Origin: Lepraria neglecta
Taxonomy: Eukaryota > Ascomycota > Lecanoromycetes > Lecanorales > Stereocaulaceae
NCBI GenBank assembly: GCA_033220425.1
Contig: CM065653.1
Location: 1 to 64,000, forward strand
DNA: 64,000 nt
Reading direction: 5' to 3'
Part shown: positions 12,379 to 26,149 of the stretch, piece after piece
How positions within the stretch are numbered: position 1 is the stretch's first letter
How the letters are laid out: every line of letters starts with the position of its first letter
Made by a program: the position numbers and the translations under genes
The notes under the pieces: generated by a model
The model's database searches: none
The model's input: only the letters and a program-made list of their open reading frames with translations
What the model was told of the DNA's origin: nothing

Positions 12379-15300
12379 GAATACCGGTAATAAAGAAGAT
12401 ATTAGTATCCTTACTAATACCTAGAAGTAAGTAAAGAGATACTAGGTAAATTTTACTTAATAACTAACCTCTATTTCGGTATCTCCGATAATAGAATACT
12501 AGTAAATCCTCTACTCCCTAATAGAGGAAAGCTAGTAACTTCTCCCTTTCGATAGCGTCGATTCCGGCTCTATAATAGTACTTTATCGGACTTTCTACGA
12601 TAATAATTTAGCGCTAGTATTAAACTTATATATCTCTTATATTCCTTAATAAGTTCCTAGGCGTTACTAAGATATTTAATATTTAGCTATTTGTTAAATT
12701 AAGCGCTATAGCCTTTCTATTTAACGAGATACTCTATAGTAATACTACGTCCTTTCTTAATTAAGCGCTTATTTAGAAGCTTATTAATCTCGTATAACTT
12801 CTAGTTATTAGTATCTCCCCTAACGAATACCGAAGGTAGTTCCTTAGGGTATAGATACTAGAAAGGATCTTTCTAAGGGTCTAGATATAGCTCGAGCTAT
12901 ACTATTATAAATACTAGGTAGATCTTCTAGCTTTCTAGAACGTCGAGTCGATAAGCTAAATACCTAACCCTTTTAATAACCTTAAACGGTCCTATAAATT
13001 ATTAACTATATTTTTTGCCGGTAACTCTAGTTACCGGAATATTATACCTATAATATAGGCGTAGTAGCGCAAAATCGCCTTTCCTAAAGAATTACAGCTA
13101 ATACTATCTATTATAATAGAATTTAGAGTTTATTTAAGCGAATCCGATAGTATTAGTAGCTTTAAGGCGGGCGATCTCTTTAGGAAAGATCTAGCTATTA
13201 TAGACTCTAAGATCTAGCGGTTAATTAAGTATAAAACTATAAGCGACCTCGTTTAGTAACTTCCCTATTAGTACTAATATAGTATTATTATAGTTTACTT
13301 AAATCGCTAGTATTATTAGAGGCTAAGAATCGATAGAGTTAAGAGTTAATATCTAGAATCTAATAGTAATCTTAATAGTCTGGTTAGTATACTTACTTAA
13401 ACCGTCTATCTAAGGGTAATAAGCTATTAAGTAAAGTAATTTAATACTAAGCTTAATAAATAAAGCTTTCTATAGCTTACTAAGGAATTTATAGTTATAA
13501 TCTAAGATAATAACTTTAGGAAGTCCCTAATTAATCTTATAAAGACGCCGGAGTAAGTATAGTATCTAATCCTCTATAGAGAAATTCGTCTTACTAGGAA
13601 TTAATATAATTTTTAAGAGAATTTATCTATAATAGATATGATATTATTATAGCCTTTCTTTAAAAGTAATAGGGTAAGAATAAAGTTAATAGTTAAGGTA
13701 TAGAAGGGTACTAGGGGTAATATAATCGGTTAGAGAGAACCGTAAGGTAAATACCGCCGGGTCTAAAATAATTAATATTAAGAGTAGTACTAAATAAAAC
13801 CTTATAGCTAAGTACTAAGCTTTTAGAATAAGCGATTTTAAGGAAGATCTTAATATACGTATTCGGAATATAGAGTCGGTCTAGTAGAAAAGCGTAGTTA
13901 CTAGTAGCGGCGTTAACCTTCTAGATAAGGCCCTAGGAATCTTAGGAGAAAGGAAGCTAGGCGGTGTCCTTACTAGCGTTATTATTATAATCGAGGGTAT
14001 CGATTATTTTCTTCTAAGACTTATCTATCCTATAGCCTTTAATAATTTATTAGTATAATTCTAGACTAAGCTAGATAAGTATAGAGATAGTATAGACGAA
14101 GGTATCGAGCTATCCTTCTATAGTATCTCGATTAGCGATTATAGTAGTATAAAGACACGATAAGGTATCGGGTATAATATATTATTTTCCTGGCTTATAA
14201 CAGAACTCTAGGCTTCGGAAATACTAGATATATTCTAATACTCGGATAAGGCGAAGATTTAGCTTAGTAGTACTAGAGGTAGATATTATCGTTTATCTAG
14301 TAATCCCTAAAGTAGTACTATAATCCGTATAGATAATTTTCTTCGGTATAGACTCGACTATATATCGAGTCTTACTAAGAACCTAAATAATTCCGGCAAG
14401 TTCGAGTTTAGTAGACTAGTATCTAGTTTCGGCGTCTTTAAGGAGATAACTTAGAAATAGGATAGGCTGAAGCTAGGAGCGCGTCGGATAGACGTTAACT
14501 TTACCAGTAATATAGTAAACTATAGCGCCGAATCTAAATTCTTTACTAGTATCAAGATTAATATATAAGGGTTACTTATCGTTAAAGTAGATAAGAAATA
14601 ATAGTATTAAAAGTACCTTCTAAAGAGATTAGAAAGCTATAATCTTAACTGAAGTCGGCTTACTAATTTGGTTCCTCTTAGCGAAATTCTATCTCTTATC
14701 TCTAGCCTTTAGTAATAATACTAATATAGCGGTTTTTCGATCTTAGAGAGGCTTCGCTATAGTAGTATAATAAGTAATATAGTTCCGGAGCCAGCCGGTT
14801 ATACCTAAGTAGGTCTCTAGCTATAATAACGTCGTTAGAAACGAAAGCTTAGAAATAGCCCGGAGCTTATCTTCAGCGGTCTAGAGATCTAAAGAATTAA
14901 CCTTCTAGCCTAGTAATTAAACTAATAGATAAGTAAGGAATACCTTAGCGGGGTTTACTAAGATTCCTAAGTCTATAAAAAGCTTAAAGACTAAATATAG
15001 ATATTAAATATAATCTACTAATATTCGAGAGAAGATAATAATATTATTAATATATACCTTAATAAAGTTTCGGGAGCTCTATAGTAGCCTATCGATCTAT
15101 CTCTATATATAGGCCGGTAAGTTCTTATAGCCTATTACTATAATATTGAATATTTCTTGACCTTAGTAGTATATAACTAAGCCGGTAACGGTTATTAGGA
15201 TATACTCGCTATTAATAAAAGAAACTAGCATAGTCGATAATACTAATATAGTAGTAGTTCTTAATAGAAGAGATTATATTAGACTATAAAGGTAAAGGGT

Positions 15301-18300
15301 AGATATTAGTCTAGGTAACCGTATTAAGGCCTCGAATATTAATAATAGCTCTCCTCTTCCTAGTATTATCCGGTAATATTTTCTAGATAACGAATACTAG
15401 GAAGCTAAACGGCGTCGACTTAGAAGTCTAGCTAAGGTATCCCTACTCTTAAAGCTTGTCGAAGGTCTTATTAACTACTTTCTTAGACTTATTACTTAAG
15501 GGGTAGATATATATAGTCTTAGGTACGCGTTCTTCCTAGTTAGACTTTAACAAAATCTATATCTATTAATTCTAGAGAATATCTATAAAGCTACCTTCCT
15601 GCTATAGTAGTAGAAATTTATTAATAACGGCCTTAATAGCCGGATTATCCTCGTAGACGGTAATACTATTCGCTAGTATATAATCGTAGAGTATTAGCGT
15701 AATAGAGATTTCGGTAGGAATCGACGCTATTAGTATTAGTATAATAGCTAGAGCTACTAGTATAGTAATAGCGGACGCTGTAGTAACCTTATTAAACACT
15801 CGCTTTATCTAGCTTATCTAGTATTCCTTCTTCGGGTAGCGCGTAGCTAACTTAGCGATATTATACTATCCTAAGGTAATATAATAGTAGTTATTAAAGT
15901 TCGCTTCTTAGACGGTCCTAAGGCGGAGATTTCTCGAGATCTTAACGGAATAATCTAAATTATTTTTCGATACTACGGTAGTAAGAGATAAGTCGACGAG
16001 GTATATATATAGAGATAGCTTATATTCCTCCGGCTTAAAGAGGAAATCGTAATCTAGTAATAAGGTATAATATACGGGAATTTAGACTTGGGAGCGTAGT
16101 AGAATAATAACTATATTCTTTATATATATCGGATAGGTTACCGGACGTCCTTATATCCTAATCTTAATTAGGATTTTAATACTATAGCTACTAATAGAGG
16201 CTATCGATTTAGATACGAGAATATTAATCTTTTCTAGGACTATAATATCTATACTAATAAGTATCTTGGCCTTAAGATTATTAATAATATATACCTCTCT
16301 AGGAGCTATAATAGCGATAACTTCCTTATAGTCTCGCTTATCGAGGAAGTAAATAGGTATAATACCGTACTTATCCGTTTTATAGATATTAGAGCCTACT
16401 CCGCGAACTTTAATCGGGCTTACTATTCTTCGAGTCTAAAAACCGGGTATAGTACGCGAGTACTCCCGATTAAATAAGGTAATACTATAGCTAGTATCTA
16501 GATAGAGCTTAAAAATCTCTCTATTAGGGGATAGCTTAGTATCGGCTATAGCGTAGTAATAGTTATAGAAAGTATAGCCAGTACCGACTTCCTTAATAGA
16601 GCTTATAGTAGACTAGATAAATTCTTTATAAGTAGAGGCGTTAGCGCTAGTAGATTCGGAGGCCTCGGTAACCGTGCTTAGATAGACTTCGGACTCCTTA
16701 ATAGTAGAATCCCTAGGCGTATCGGATTTCGCTTCGACCGAATTCGTTAAGGCGTTAATACTAGTACTTATTAGAAAACCTAGATAAGATATTAAGATAG
16801 TGCGCTAACCCTTCCTAGAACTGCTAAGGTATTTATAGAGCGAGTTCTTAGACGGAAAAGCCTAGAGATAGCGTCAGTATTAATAAGCCTTAGAACTCTT
16901 TAGTATAGTAGAATCTAGAAAGGTAGGACTTCCGAAATAGCCTCCGGCGTCTTCGTCCTACTGAGTTTTATAGTAATTAAGATCTTCGTTACTATAGTAG
17001 TCGCCGCTATAGCTATATTCGGGGTCGAAGTTAGAGTCTTACTATTCCTAGAACGGCTGAGACTTAGTAGCGTTATTAGTAGATTTCTCTATAACTTCGT
17101 TCGCTTAGTAAGCTATATCCTAGCGAGGAAATCGATAGTCTCGATTTTAGAAGCCCCCGCTTAGTCTAGTAGGTCTTCTAAATCCGGCGCTATTGCTAGC
17201 TTAGGGATTCTATTAGCTTAAAGACTAATTTATAAAACCTAACGACCTTTAATTTTCTATAGTAATCTATAGAGGTTATCGAGTAGATAGTAAGGTAGGA
17301 TTTAGCTGCTAGGCTATTAGCGTAGTATTTAACTAATAAGGAGATCTATTAGTAAAGCTATTACTATAAGGATTATTATATAATAGCTATAGAAATCCTT
17401 AGTAGAATTACCGCTGCTTGTACTAATAAGGAAATAGTAACCTAGAAAATCTACCTTACTAACGATTACTAGACTAATACTAACTAGATCTTATCGACTA
17501 CCTATCGACTTACTAATTCTAAGAATATTATTCTTACTAATTTAGCCGAGTAAGCTCGAACTATAAATTAGCCTTAGAGTCGATCTAACTAAGGAACTAC
17601 TTAAGCGTTATTAATAGTATTAGTTTAGGGATATAAAGGCGAAATTTAAGCTATATATTATTCTAAGTAACTATAAGCTAGTTATATTTAGTAAGGAGCT
17701 TAGCCGCTCTAGTATATTGCCGAATACTCTATACATAAGTATAAGGATATTTACTATTCCTAGTATTAGCTATAGTATAATACTTAGTCTATAAAGCCTA
17801 TACTACTACTATAGGTTACTCCTTGAGATACTTAATAAGTATCTCGACCTATAATAAAAGATTAGCTCTCCTAAGTAGACTCTTATTAAGCTCTAAAAGC
17901 TTATCTATATACTAGATAAGAGTATCTCCTCTTAAGCAAAGTAGTAATACTTTAATAACCTTTTAGTTACCTTTAATAGTAGTAATATCCTTAAGCCTAT
18001 CTATAAATATATAGATATTATAGAAGATAGTTCGGCTACTCTTAGTACCGAGTAGGCTATTATAGATAAAAATATTATTAAAGTATCTAATTTCTTCTAG
18101 CTTTAAAGGATAGTTACCGCCGCCGTCGGTATTCGCTCTATTAGTACCTAGATCTCCCGGAGTACTAGATAGACCACGCTCGCCAGGCTAAGGTAGATTA
18201 TTATAGATATACTAAGTAATAGTAGTAGTAATAATAGCTTATATTTCAGGCGTAATATTAGTATCTATATTAGTATTAGAAGGATCTATAGGCCGGTTAT

Positions 18301-19061
18301 AGATAGTCTCTTCGGTAGAAGTTTCTCTTATAGTAGTAGTACTACTATCTGTAAAATTCGAGGCTATTAATACCGGCGTCCTAGGAGGTATACTCCCTAT
18401 AGATAGAGGTTCCTAGAGAAGTTATCTAGAACGCTCGGTATCTTTCTCGAATTTAGTTAGAGCGGCTCTAAAAATAGAATAATCTAGAGCCTAGTCGGAT
18501 AGCTAAGATAGTACTTTAGTAGACCGTAATCTAGTTCGGTAGTCTCAGGTACTTAGAATATAGCCTTACTAGGTAGGTCTAAAATTATTCTTAATAAGAT
18601 AAGAAATAATATAGCGAGTAAGATTACTAACGGCCTTAGTATAGAAGTATTCTAACTTAATGAATTTATTAAGCTAGAAAGCGATAACGATAGTATTATA
18701 GCTAACTAGGTTATAGCTTAAGGAAGCTACGGTAAAGACTTCTTATAATAGCGGGTATAGAGGATATAGAAGACCTTTTAAGGAGGAATATATAGTATAG
18801 ATTCTTTTCCCGGTAAGTGCCTATAATACTCGACGAGCTTAAGATATTAGTATAGGGTCTACTTAATAAAGCTTTAGAGGAACTACTAGCGTAGTAGAAG
18901 GATAGGGAGGACTAGGAGGACTAGTAGCTACTAGGCAGCTAGCTGCTAGGTAGCTAGTACTCCGACGTTCCTAGGAACGGCGGCGAGCTAGTTAGATATT
19001 TAGATATCTATTAAGTAATTAGAATAGTACTCGGCAAGATATAAGACCTATTACTACTATT

Positions 19062-19188
19062 TATTAGGGACAAGGAGCTTTCTATATAATTAAATAATTA
19101 ATTAGTTAGTTCTTCTAGAAGCGTGAAGCTTGCTTAGCTATCTACTACTTTACTAAGCGAATATACTTAGCGCGCTAGTATCGTAATA
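19062..19188 (-). repeat. LTR (127 bp) of the minus-strand chromovirus, 5' copy
   Basis: Aligns without gaps to 12,252-12,378, with a handful of transitions. It is followed by AATAC (19,189-19,193). Confidence 0.85.
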
Positions 19189-20155
19189 AATACCTTAATT
19201 AAAACTACTAATTAGTATATATAGTACTAGATATATTAACTATAGACCTTTAAAAATAGCTTTAGTATAACTAGTTAACTTAAGTAGACTATTAAACGGA
19301 GCCCTAGTATATCTATTTACTACTAGATTTAGTCTCGAAGTATAATAGAGGATAGAGATATATTTATAACCTCTTATTTCTATATAGTAACTTAGTTAAT
19401 AATAGTATACCTTATAATTAGGATACTTTAGAGTATATAATACATAATAATACTATAGATACGCTACTATAATAAGGTCTAGAGGCTTAATCTATTAAAT
19501 AAGACCTGAAAGACGCCTTTCGTCATATTTCTATAGCTACTTTAGACTAGTAGCTACTAGGTTTCTACTATAATAGTTTCTACTAGAAAGAATACTATCT
19601 ACCCTTTAGTTTATATATAGTACTATTCCTCTTTAACCTATTTATAAAGGTAGTTAACTAGATTATAACCGTAGTATTACTATAGGCTATAGTATTATAC
19701 TACTTAGACGATTTCTTCGCTATTCTAGTACTATAAGCCGATACTATCGTATATAGCTATTAATTCGATTAAGTATATAACGAATTAGACCTATTAGTTA
19801 ACTATTTAAAGGATATAATAGGTATAAAAGCTGACTTTATAGGAATTAAATTCGATAGTATCCTTATATAGGTATAACTCCCTCTAGATAATCTAGATAG
19901 AGCGAGAAATATAGTATAAGACTTCCTTAAAAAGCCTATAATCCTATATTTAGAACTCGAGTTAGTAGTCGGTTTTCTATTATTTACTACTAAAATTATA
20001 GTTCTAGAAAGGGCCTTCTTAAGGCGACTTTTTAATATTATTTAGAGGCTAGTATATCTATAAATTATTTCTGCCTTAGTAAAGATTAGCTTCTATAGAT
20101 AGCGCCCGGAGCTCCTAGGGGTACCCTCGCTACCTTAACGTAACGTATAATACTC
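19189..20155 (+). mobile_element. Reverse transcriptase relic of DIRS/Ngaro type
   Basis: On the plus strand a DLKDAFRHI block (~19,505), an LPF...LFNLF block (~19,600) and a YLDDFFAI box (~19,695) are legible, followed by an LPLD...AR segment (~19,880). This pattern differs from the Gypsy and Copia reverse transcriptases and resembles that of DIRS/Ngaro-like elements known in fungal genomes (from memory of the family). It is broken and RIP-saturated, and a Gypsy LTR abuts it at 20,156. Gene order beyond RT is not visible here. Confidence 0.6.
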
Positions 20156-20525
20156 TATTATAAACCGTATATATCGGTATTATATAGATATAATCTTAAT
20201 AGAGATAGAGGTACTAGCTATATATAAGAGAGTAAAGTAGGCTTCGTATAGTTTACTAGGCTAGTCTAGTATAGGATATAATATAATATATTTAGTACCT
20301 AGGAGATCTATTATATATAGCTAAGTATAAATAATAATAGAGTTAAGTACGATACTCTAAGTTATAAGTAGTACTCTATATATATAGATATATGAAATCC
20401 CCGCTAAGCCTTCTTGAGCGTACTGGTTATACTACGCTTATAGTATTTATCGCTTAGTATACTAAGCCTATTTAATAACGTTCGATAACTATATATTTAA
20501 TATAGTATAGTTACGGCTTATAATA
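20156..20525 (-). repeat. Gypsy LTR (370 bp)
   Basis: Inverted orientation relative to 3,613-3,982, and very similar to it and to 25,355-25,724. Confidence 0.75.
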
Positions 20526-23422
20526 TTAGCTCCCCCTCCTAGATTTCTCGTCCTGAGAAACTATCTATTCTTTATATTACCCTATTATACTAAATATTTA
20601 AAAGAGTAAGCTATCCGCCGAAAGGAACTGGCTAGTAAGCTATCCGAGTTTATAATATAGCTATACTCCCGATATATCGCTAGCGGTAAGTAGTACTAGG
20701 TAGGTACTAAATCCGATTAATATTCTAACTATATAGACGATAGTAGGAATTATAACCTTATAGTATCGGTCCTTGAGATATATTATATTAAAAAGCGGCG
20801 CAACGAAGTATAGTAAGAGCTATCTAATACTCTAGCTAAAGTAAGTCGTTTATAAAAATAGTTTAAATTAATTAAGAAGGAGAAGAAGAAGATAGTAGAC
20901 CGAGAGCTATAGAATATTAGGGAGCTAGAGGAAGACTAGAAGTCCGCCCTAGCCGTCCCCGATAATCTAATATTCAATATCTCGTCCGAATAATTCGACT
21001 ACCCGGATAGGTTCAATTGGTCCTCCTTCTAGGCCGTTCCCGAAACTCTTCTAGAAGTTCCTAGCAGTTCCGAAGGTTCTTAAGGGGTTCCTAGGTATTT
21101 TCGGTATCGTCGTACCCTTTCTATTTAACTAGATATTTCTAATCTACCTTATATAGAATCCTTTTAACCTCGAACTCCGTTTCTTCTTTAATATTATAAT
21201 AAAATATTTTCTATAAGGGTATACTAGAGTCTACTAGCTCAATCCTAGTAATATTGCCGGATTAATCTATCTTGAGTACTCCTCGAGCTAATCGATTATT
21301 AGATTATACTTCTTTAACTAAGGTATTCCTAAAATTATATAAAAAGTAGCTATCCTAATAATATTAAAGGTAATCTCCTTATAGTAGCGCTGAATTATAA
21401 TAGGTAACGAAAGTATCTCTTCGTCTACCTTTCCTATTAATAGTATTAACCCGTTAGCTATCTAAAGATTATACTATTATAATTTCTTTCGGGTTAGTAA
21501 TCTAGTTAATTATACTAAGTCTCGCGAAATAAAGTTTCTAGTAGCTCTAGAATCTATTATCGCAATAGTCCGCTGTCTGTTAATAATTACCGATATTTTT
21601 ATATATATATCGTATTATACGGAACATAGATATTATTTAGGGGTTAATATATTAATCTCCTTATAGCTACCCCTACTATAAGGGATTACTCTTTTCCCGC
21701 TTATAGGAGTAGGAACTTAGCTTCTAACTTTAATTATATATATTTCTTATAGTTATTATATAAGTAAGTATACTATCCTAGCTAGTTATAGTTCTTAGAG
21801 TATAGGTCGTAGTTTAAATCTTTTCTAAGCTTTTCTAACTATTTCTTACTACGTCCTAAGAAGAACTAGTAAATCCTTTTCGTTATAAGGTACTATAGGT
21901 ATTTATCTTCTTAGTAGTAGTTATAAAAGTTATACCCGTAGGGCGGTACCCTTATTAGTCCCCTAGCTATATTCCTTAGTATACTATACTATACCTAATA
22001 AAGTGATATATATTCTTTCTATAGTATACTTTTATAACTATAGTAGTTCCGATCTATCTAATAGTCCTTTAAGGTTTCTTTTTCTTTTAGTTCCTTAGAG
22101 TTTTCTCTCTCCTTTTCCTTAGACGTAGTAGTTTTAGGTATTACTTTCCCTAGTAGCTATACTTCTTCCTACTTAGCTTCTAATATACTAAGGGCTTCTT
22201 CCTACTCTAGGTCCGTATTACTTTCTCCCTAATCCTACTTAGACTTTTCTTCTTAAGCCTTACTACTATCTTTAGTATTTAGGTCGTTCCTATATTATTC
22301 CCTAATATATATATTAAACTTCCTTATAAAGTTATTATCGCTATTTTTAGATTCTTTATTAAGTTCCTCTTATATTATCCTATTATACTAGGAACTAATA
22401 TCTTCTTCAACTTTATCCTATACTAGTAGAATATCCTTAGGTATACCGTCTATATTATCCTAGGTATATACTTTCTCTAGTATATTTAGCTATAGTTAAT
22501 ATACTATATTTTTCAACTTATAGTCTCTAGTAAAGTAGCCCGATTTACTATAGCTATAATACTTTAGTATTTTCTTATTACCCCCTTACTACTTCTTACC
22601 CCTAGCTAGCCCTCTAATAGCCTATTTACCTTTCCTCTCTGTAAAGTCTAATTCTATTATTATATATCTATAAGGGTTATATTCCTTATATCCTAGGTAA
22701 TAACTCTTCGATTTAGTAAAAAAGCTTAAGTATCCTATTCTACCGACTCCTCTATTATACCTTTTCTCTATAGTCCTTTTAAATAGCTTATTATTAATTT
22801 TAATTACTTCTTTAATTAGTTTATTAAGGGTATTAATAATAATCCCTAATCTTATAAGCTTATTTTTAATATTATCCTTAAGACCTCTCCGGTATATAGT
22901 TATTAATATATTATTATCCTAGTTAGTCTTTACTATATATTACTGAAATTAAGTCGAGTACTCTAATATAGATTTCTTCTAGGTTATATACTAGATAGTT
23001 TATATTACTATATTAACTTCGTTTAATAGACCGAATATATAGTAGATTTCGAGTCTAAATATAGCTATACTCTCTATCTACTATTTAATTTCGCCGTCCT
23101 TATCGTTATCTTCTATATACTTCTTTAGGAATAGATTAACCTATTTTTAGGCTCTTCTATATAAGTAAGTAATAGTAAAGGTAGGATATTATTATATAGG
23201 TATAAGGTCTCCTTAGAACTTTAAGTAAAGTAATATCTAGGATAGCTATCCCTCGAGCTTATCTCTCTCTCTATAGTATAAGTCGGGCTAGGCTATCTTA
23301 ATATATCTACTAAGTCCTTTATTAATAGTTAGGCGTTATTATCCGCTTCCTCCTCCTAAGGAGCTTAGGGTAGGTACCCTAGGGTCTCTTAGTATAGTAC
23401 TTATCCTTAAGGGTACTTAAAG

Positions 23423-23895
23423 TATTATAAACTACGTTACGTATAGTAGTTATAGTATATATTAATTCTTACTAGGATAGGAGTATAATAGAGTAAGAGT
23501 ATAAAGTAGGCTTTAGGTAATACTAAGCGGGTCTAGTATATAATTAGATAATATATATTTAGTGCCTAGCCTAAGAGATCTATTATATATAGTAGATACT
23601 AGATAAAAATAGAAGTAAGTTAAGTATAATACTCTAAATAGTAAGTAGTACTCCGTATATATAGATATACGAAAGTTCGCTAAGCCCTCCTTAAGCGTAC
23701 TAATTATATAGCGCTTATTATACCTATAATCCTTAAGCGTATTAAGCGTACTACGCTTATAATACTTATCGCTTAGTATACTAAGCCTTAGGGTCTTATC
23801 CGAGTTATATACTAATTTATCCAACTTAGTACCAAGCCTATTCGATAATATTCGGTAACTATATATTCAAGATAGTACGGTTATAGCTTATAATA
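23423..23895 (-). repeat. Gypsy LTR (473 bp), mirror of 5,442-5,914
   Basis: Exact-length mirror of the left-arm LTR. It contains the same chance 103-codon frame (23,513-23,824). Confidence 0.78.
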
Positions 23896-25724
23896 GTATT
23901 ATAGATATAATATACCTAGCGGCTAGTTCTATATCCTAGCGATAGGTTTTCTTAGTAAGCCTTTCGGGTAGGTTTATATATTAGATAGTACTTATCTATA
24001 TACTAACTTCGATATACTTGCCTATAGTTTATATAGAAGCTATTATTCTAATATCCTTTATTAACTTTAATTTTATTCTATAACTTTTCTAGCTTTAGTT
24101 TCTTTAAGTTTTCCTTATCCTCCTTAGATATAGTAGATCTAGGTTTAGGTATTATTAATAGTCCTTTTATTATTATAAGGTCTTCCTATTCTAATTCTTC
24201 CTTATTCTAATCCTATTTAGTCTATTTTCCCTAAATATTACTACTACCCCTAATATATAGTAATCCTATCCGAGTATTAGCTTTATTTATAAAGCTGTCG
24301 TTAGAGAACTCCTCGTCCCCTAAGTCTAATCCTTTATTAGGTATTAGACTATAGACTTCGTTCTATATTAGTAAGTATATACTAGAATTACCGTTCTAGT
24401 CCTATACTTTCTCTAGTATATTTAGCTACTATTAATATACTATATTTTTCGACTTGTAGTCTCTAGTAAAGTAGCCCGGTTTACTATAGCTATAATACGT
24501 TAGTATTTTCTTGCCCCTATACTACTTCTTACTCTAGATAGGCCCTCTAAAGGCCTATTTACCCTTCTTTTCTATAAAGTCTAGTTCTATTAGCCTAGGT
24601 CCGTAGGGGTTATATTCTTTATATCCTAGGCGATAGCTCTTCGATTTAGTAAAAAAGCTTAAGTATCCTATCCTACTAACTCCTCCGTTATACCTTTTCT
24701 CTATAGTTCTTTTAAATAACTTATTATTAATTTTAATTACTTCTTTAATAAGCTTATTAAGAGTATTAAGGATAATCCTCGCTCTTATAAGTTTATATTT
24801 AATATTATCTTTTAAACCTCTTTAGTATATAGTTATTAATATATTATTATCCTAGTTAGTCTTTACTATATATTACTAAAACTAAGTAGAGTATTCTAAT
24901 ATAGACTTCTTCTAAGTTAAGTACTAGATAGTTTATATTATTATATTAACTTTATTAGATAGTCTAAATATATAGCAGATTTTAAGTCTAAATATAGCTA
25001 TACTTTCTATCTATTATTTAATCTTACTATCCTTATTATTATCTTCTATATACTTCTTTAGGAATAGATTAATCTACTTTTAGGCTCTTCTATATAAGTA
25101 AGTAATAGTAAAGGTTAGATATTATTAGATAGGTATAAGGTCTCCTTGAAACTTTAGATAAAGTAATACCTAGGATAGCTATCTCTTAAGCTTATCTCTC
25201 TTCTATAGTATAAGTCAGGCTAGGCTATCTTAATATATCTACTAAGTCCTTTATTAATCGTTAGATATCTCTATCTACTTCCTCCTCCTAAGGAGCTTAG
25301 GGTAGGTACTCTAGGGTCTCTTAGTATAGTATTTATCCTTAAGGGTACTTAAAGTATTATAAACTATATATACTAGTATTATATAGATATAATCTTAATA
25401 GGGATAGAGGTACTAGCTATATATAAGAGAGTAAAGCAGGCTTTGTATAGTTTACTAGGCTAGTCTAGTATAGAATATAATATAATATATTTAGTACCTA
25501 GGAGATCTATTATATAAAGCTAAGTATAAATAATAATAGAGTTAAGTACGGTACTCTAAGTTATAAGTAGTACTCCGTATATATAGATATATAAAATCCC
25601 CGCCAAGCCTTCTTAAGCGTACTAGTTATACTATACTTATAGTACTTATCGCTTAGTATACTAAGCCCGTTTAATAACGTTCGATAACTATATATTTAAT
25701 ATAGTATAGTTATAGCTTATAATA
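23896..25724 (-). mobile_element. Partial Ty3/Gypsy unit, mirror of 3,613-5,441
   Basis: Gag-like sequence followed by an LTR (25,355-25,724) on the minus strand, matching the left arm. Dead fossil. Confidence 0.75.
25355..25724 (-). repeat. Gypsy LTR (370 bp), mirror of 3,613-3,982
   Basis: The terminal sequences TATTATAAGC...GTTTATAATA are read on the minus strand (from 25,724 down to about 25,355). Confidence 0.75.
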
Positions 25725-25885
25725 TACTCTAAGGCAGTAGAGGTAGCTCTAAGGTAGTCTAAGTAGCCAAGCTTTAGCGCCAAGCGCCTAGAAGCTTAAC
25801 CCTGAAAGCTGTGATATTCTATAACCGGCGGTAGCGCTTAGGAGCCTTACCCTCTAGCAGCGCTATATCGTAGCCCTAATATCTA

Positions 25886-25972
25886 TCGTAACTTCCAAAA
25901 ACCTATTATAGCGCCGATTACATCGGTAAATAGCGCGCGTACATACTAAAAATCCGATAATATCGGCTTTTT
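25886..25972. repeat. Left 87-bp TIR
   Basis: It begins TCGTAACTTCCAAAAACC and ends in CGGCTTTTT. It is inverted relative to 30,964-31,050. Confidence 0.88.
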
Positions 25973-26149
25973 ATAGATCTTAACCGGTAGTAGTTAGAAT
26001 ATATCCTAATCGGGCAGAATTGAAGCTCTTCGTATAGTATTACTTTTGCCCCTATAAGCTGAGATATTACCCTTACTATTACTATTACCTACCCTTACCG
26101 CCGCTAAAATACTACCCCTACTAAGCTCCTAGATACGTTTCGATATCGA

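Larger units (their letters stand above)
12252..19188 (-). mobile_element. Second Ty3/Gypsy chromovirus, minus strand, broken fossil
   Basis: A 6.9-kb element with 127-bp LTRs at 12,252-12,378 and 19,062-19,188, and the 5-bp target duplication AATAC at 12,247-12,251 and 19,189-19,193. Reading the minus strand, gag-like sequence lies at ~17-18.7 kb, an aspartic protease-like segment near 16.5 kb, the reverse transcriptase box near 15.0 kb, integrase at ~12.9-14 kb and a YLVK-KGY chromodomain near 12.65-12.79 kb. Many breaks, RIP-saturated; dead. It differs clearly from the Gypsy family in the arms. The open frame on the minus strand at 15,602-15,799 is only a chance fragment within it. Confidence 0.85.
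20156..23895 (-). mobile_element. Ty3/Gypsy element, minus strand, short broken copy
   Basis: A 3.7-kb element of the same family as 5,442-12,110, read on the minus strand between LTRs at 20,156-20,525 and 23,423-23,895. Gag, protease and chromodomain-end sequences are legible. Its gag-protease half belongs to the palindrome arm and is near-identical to the plus-strand copy; its other end is a clearly diverged version. It is a dead fossil, far shorter than the plus-strand element. Confidence 0.82.

Noticed and set aside
15602-15799. 65-codon minus-strand frame in the chromovirus
   Set aside because: It is a short Ile/Thr-rich stretch inside a dead retroelement; chance openness, not a gene of its own.
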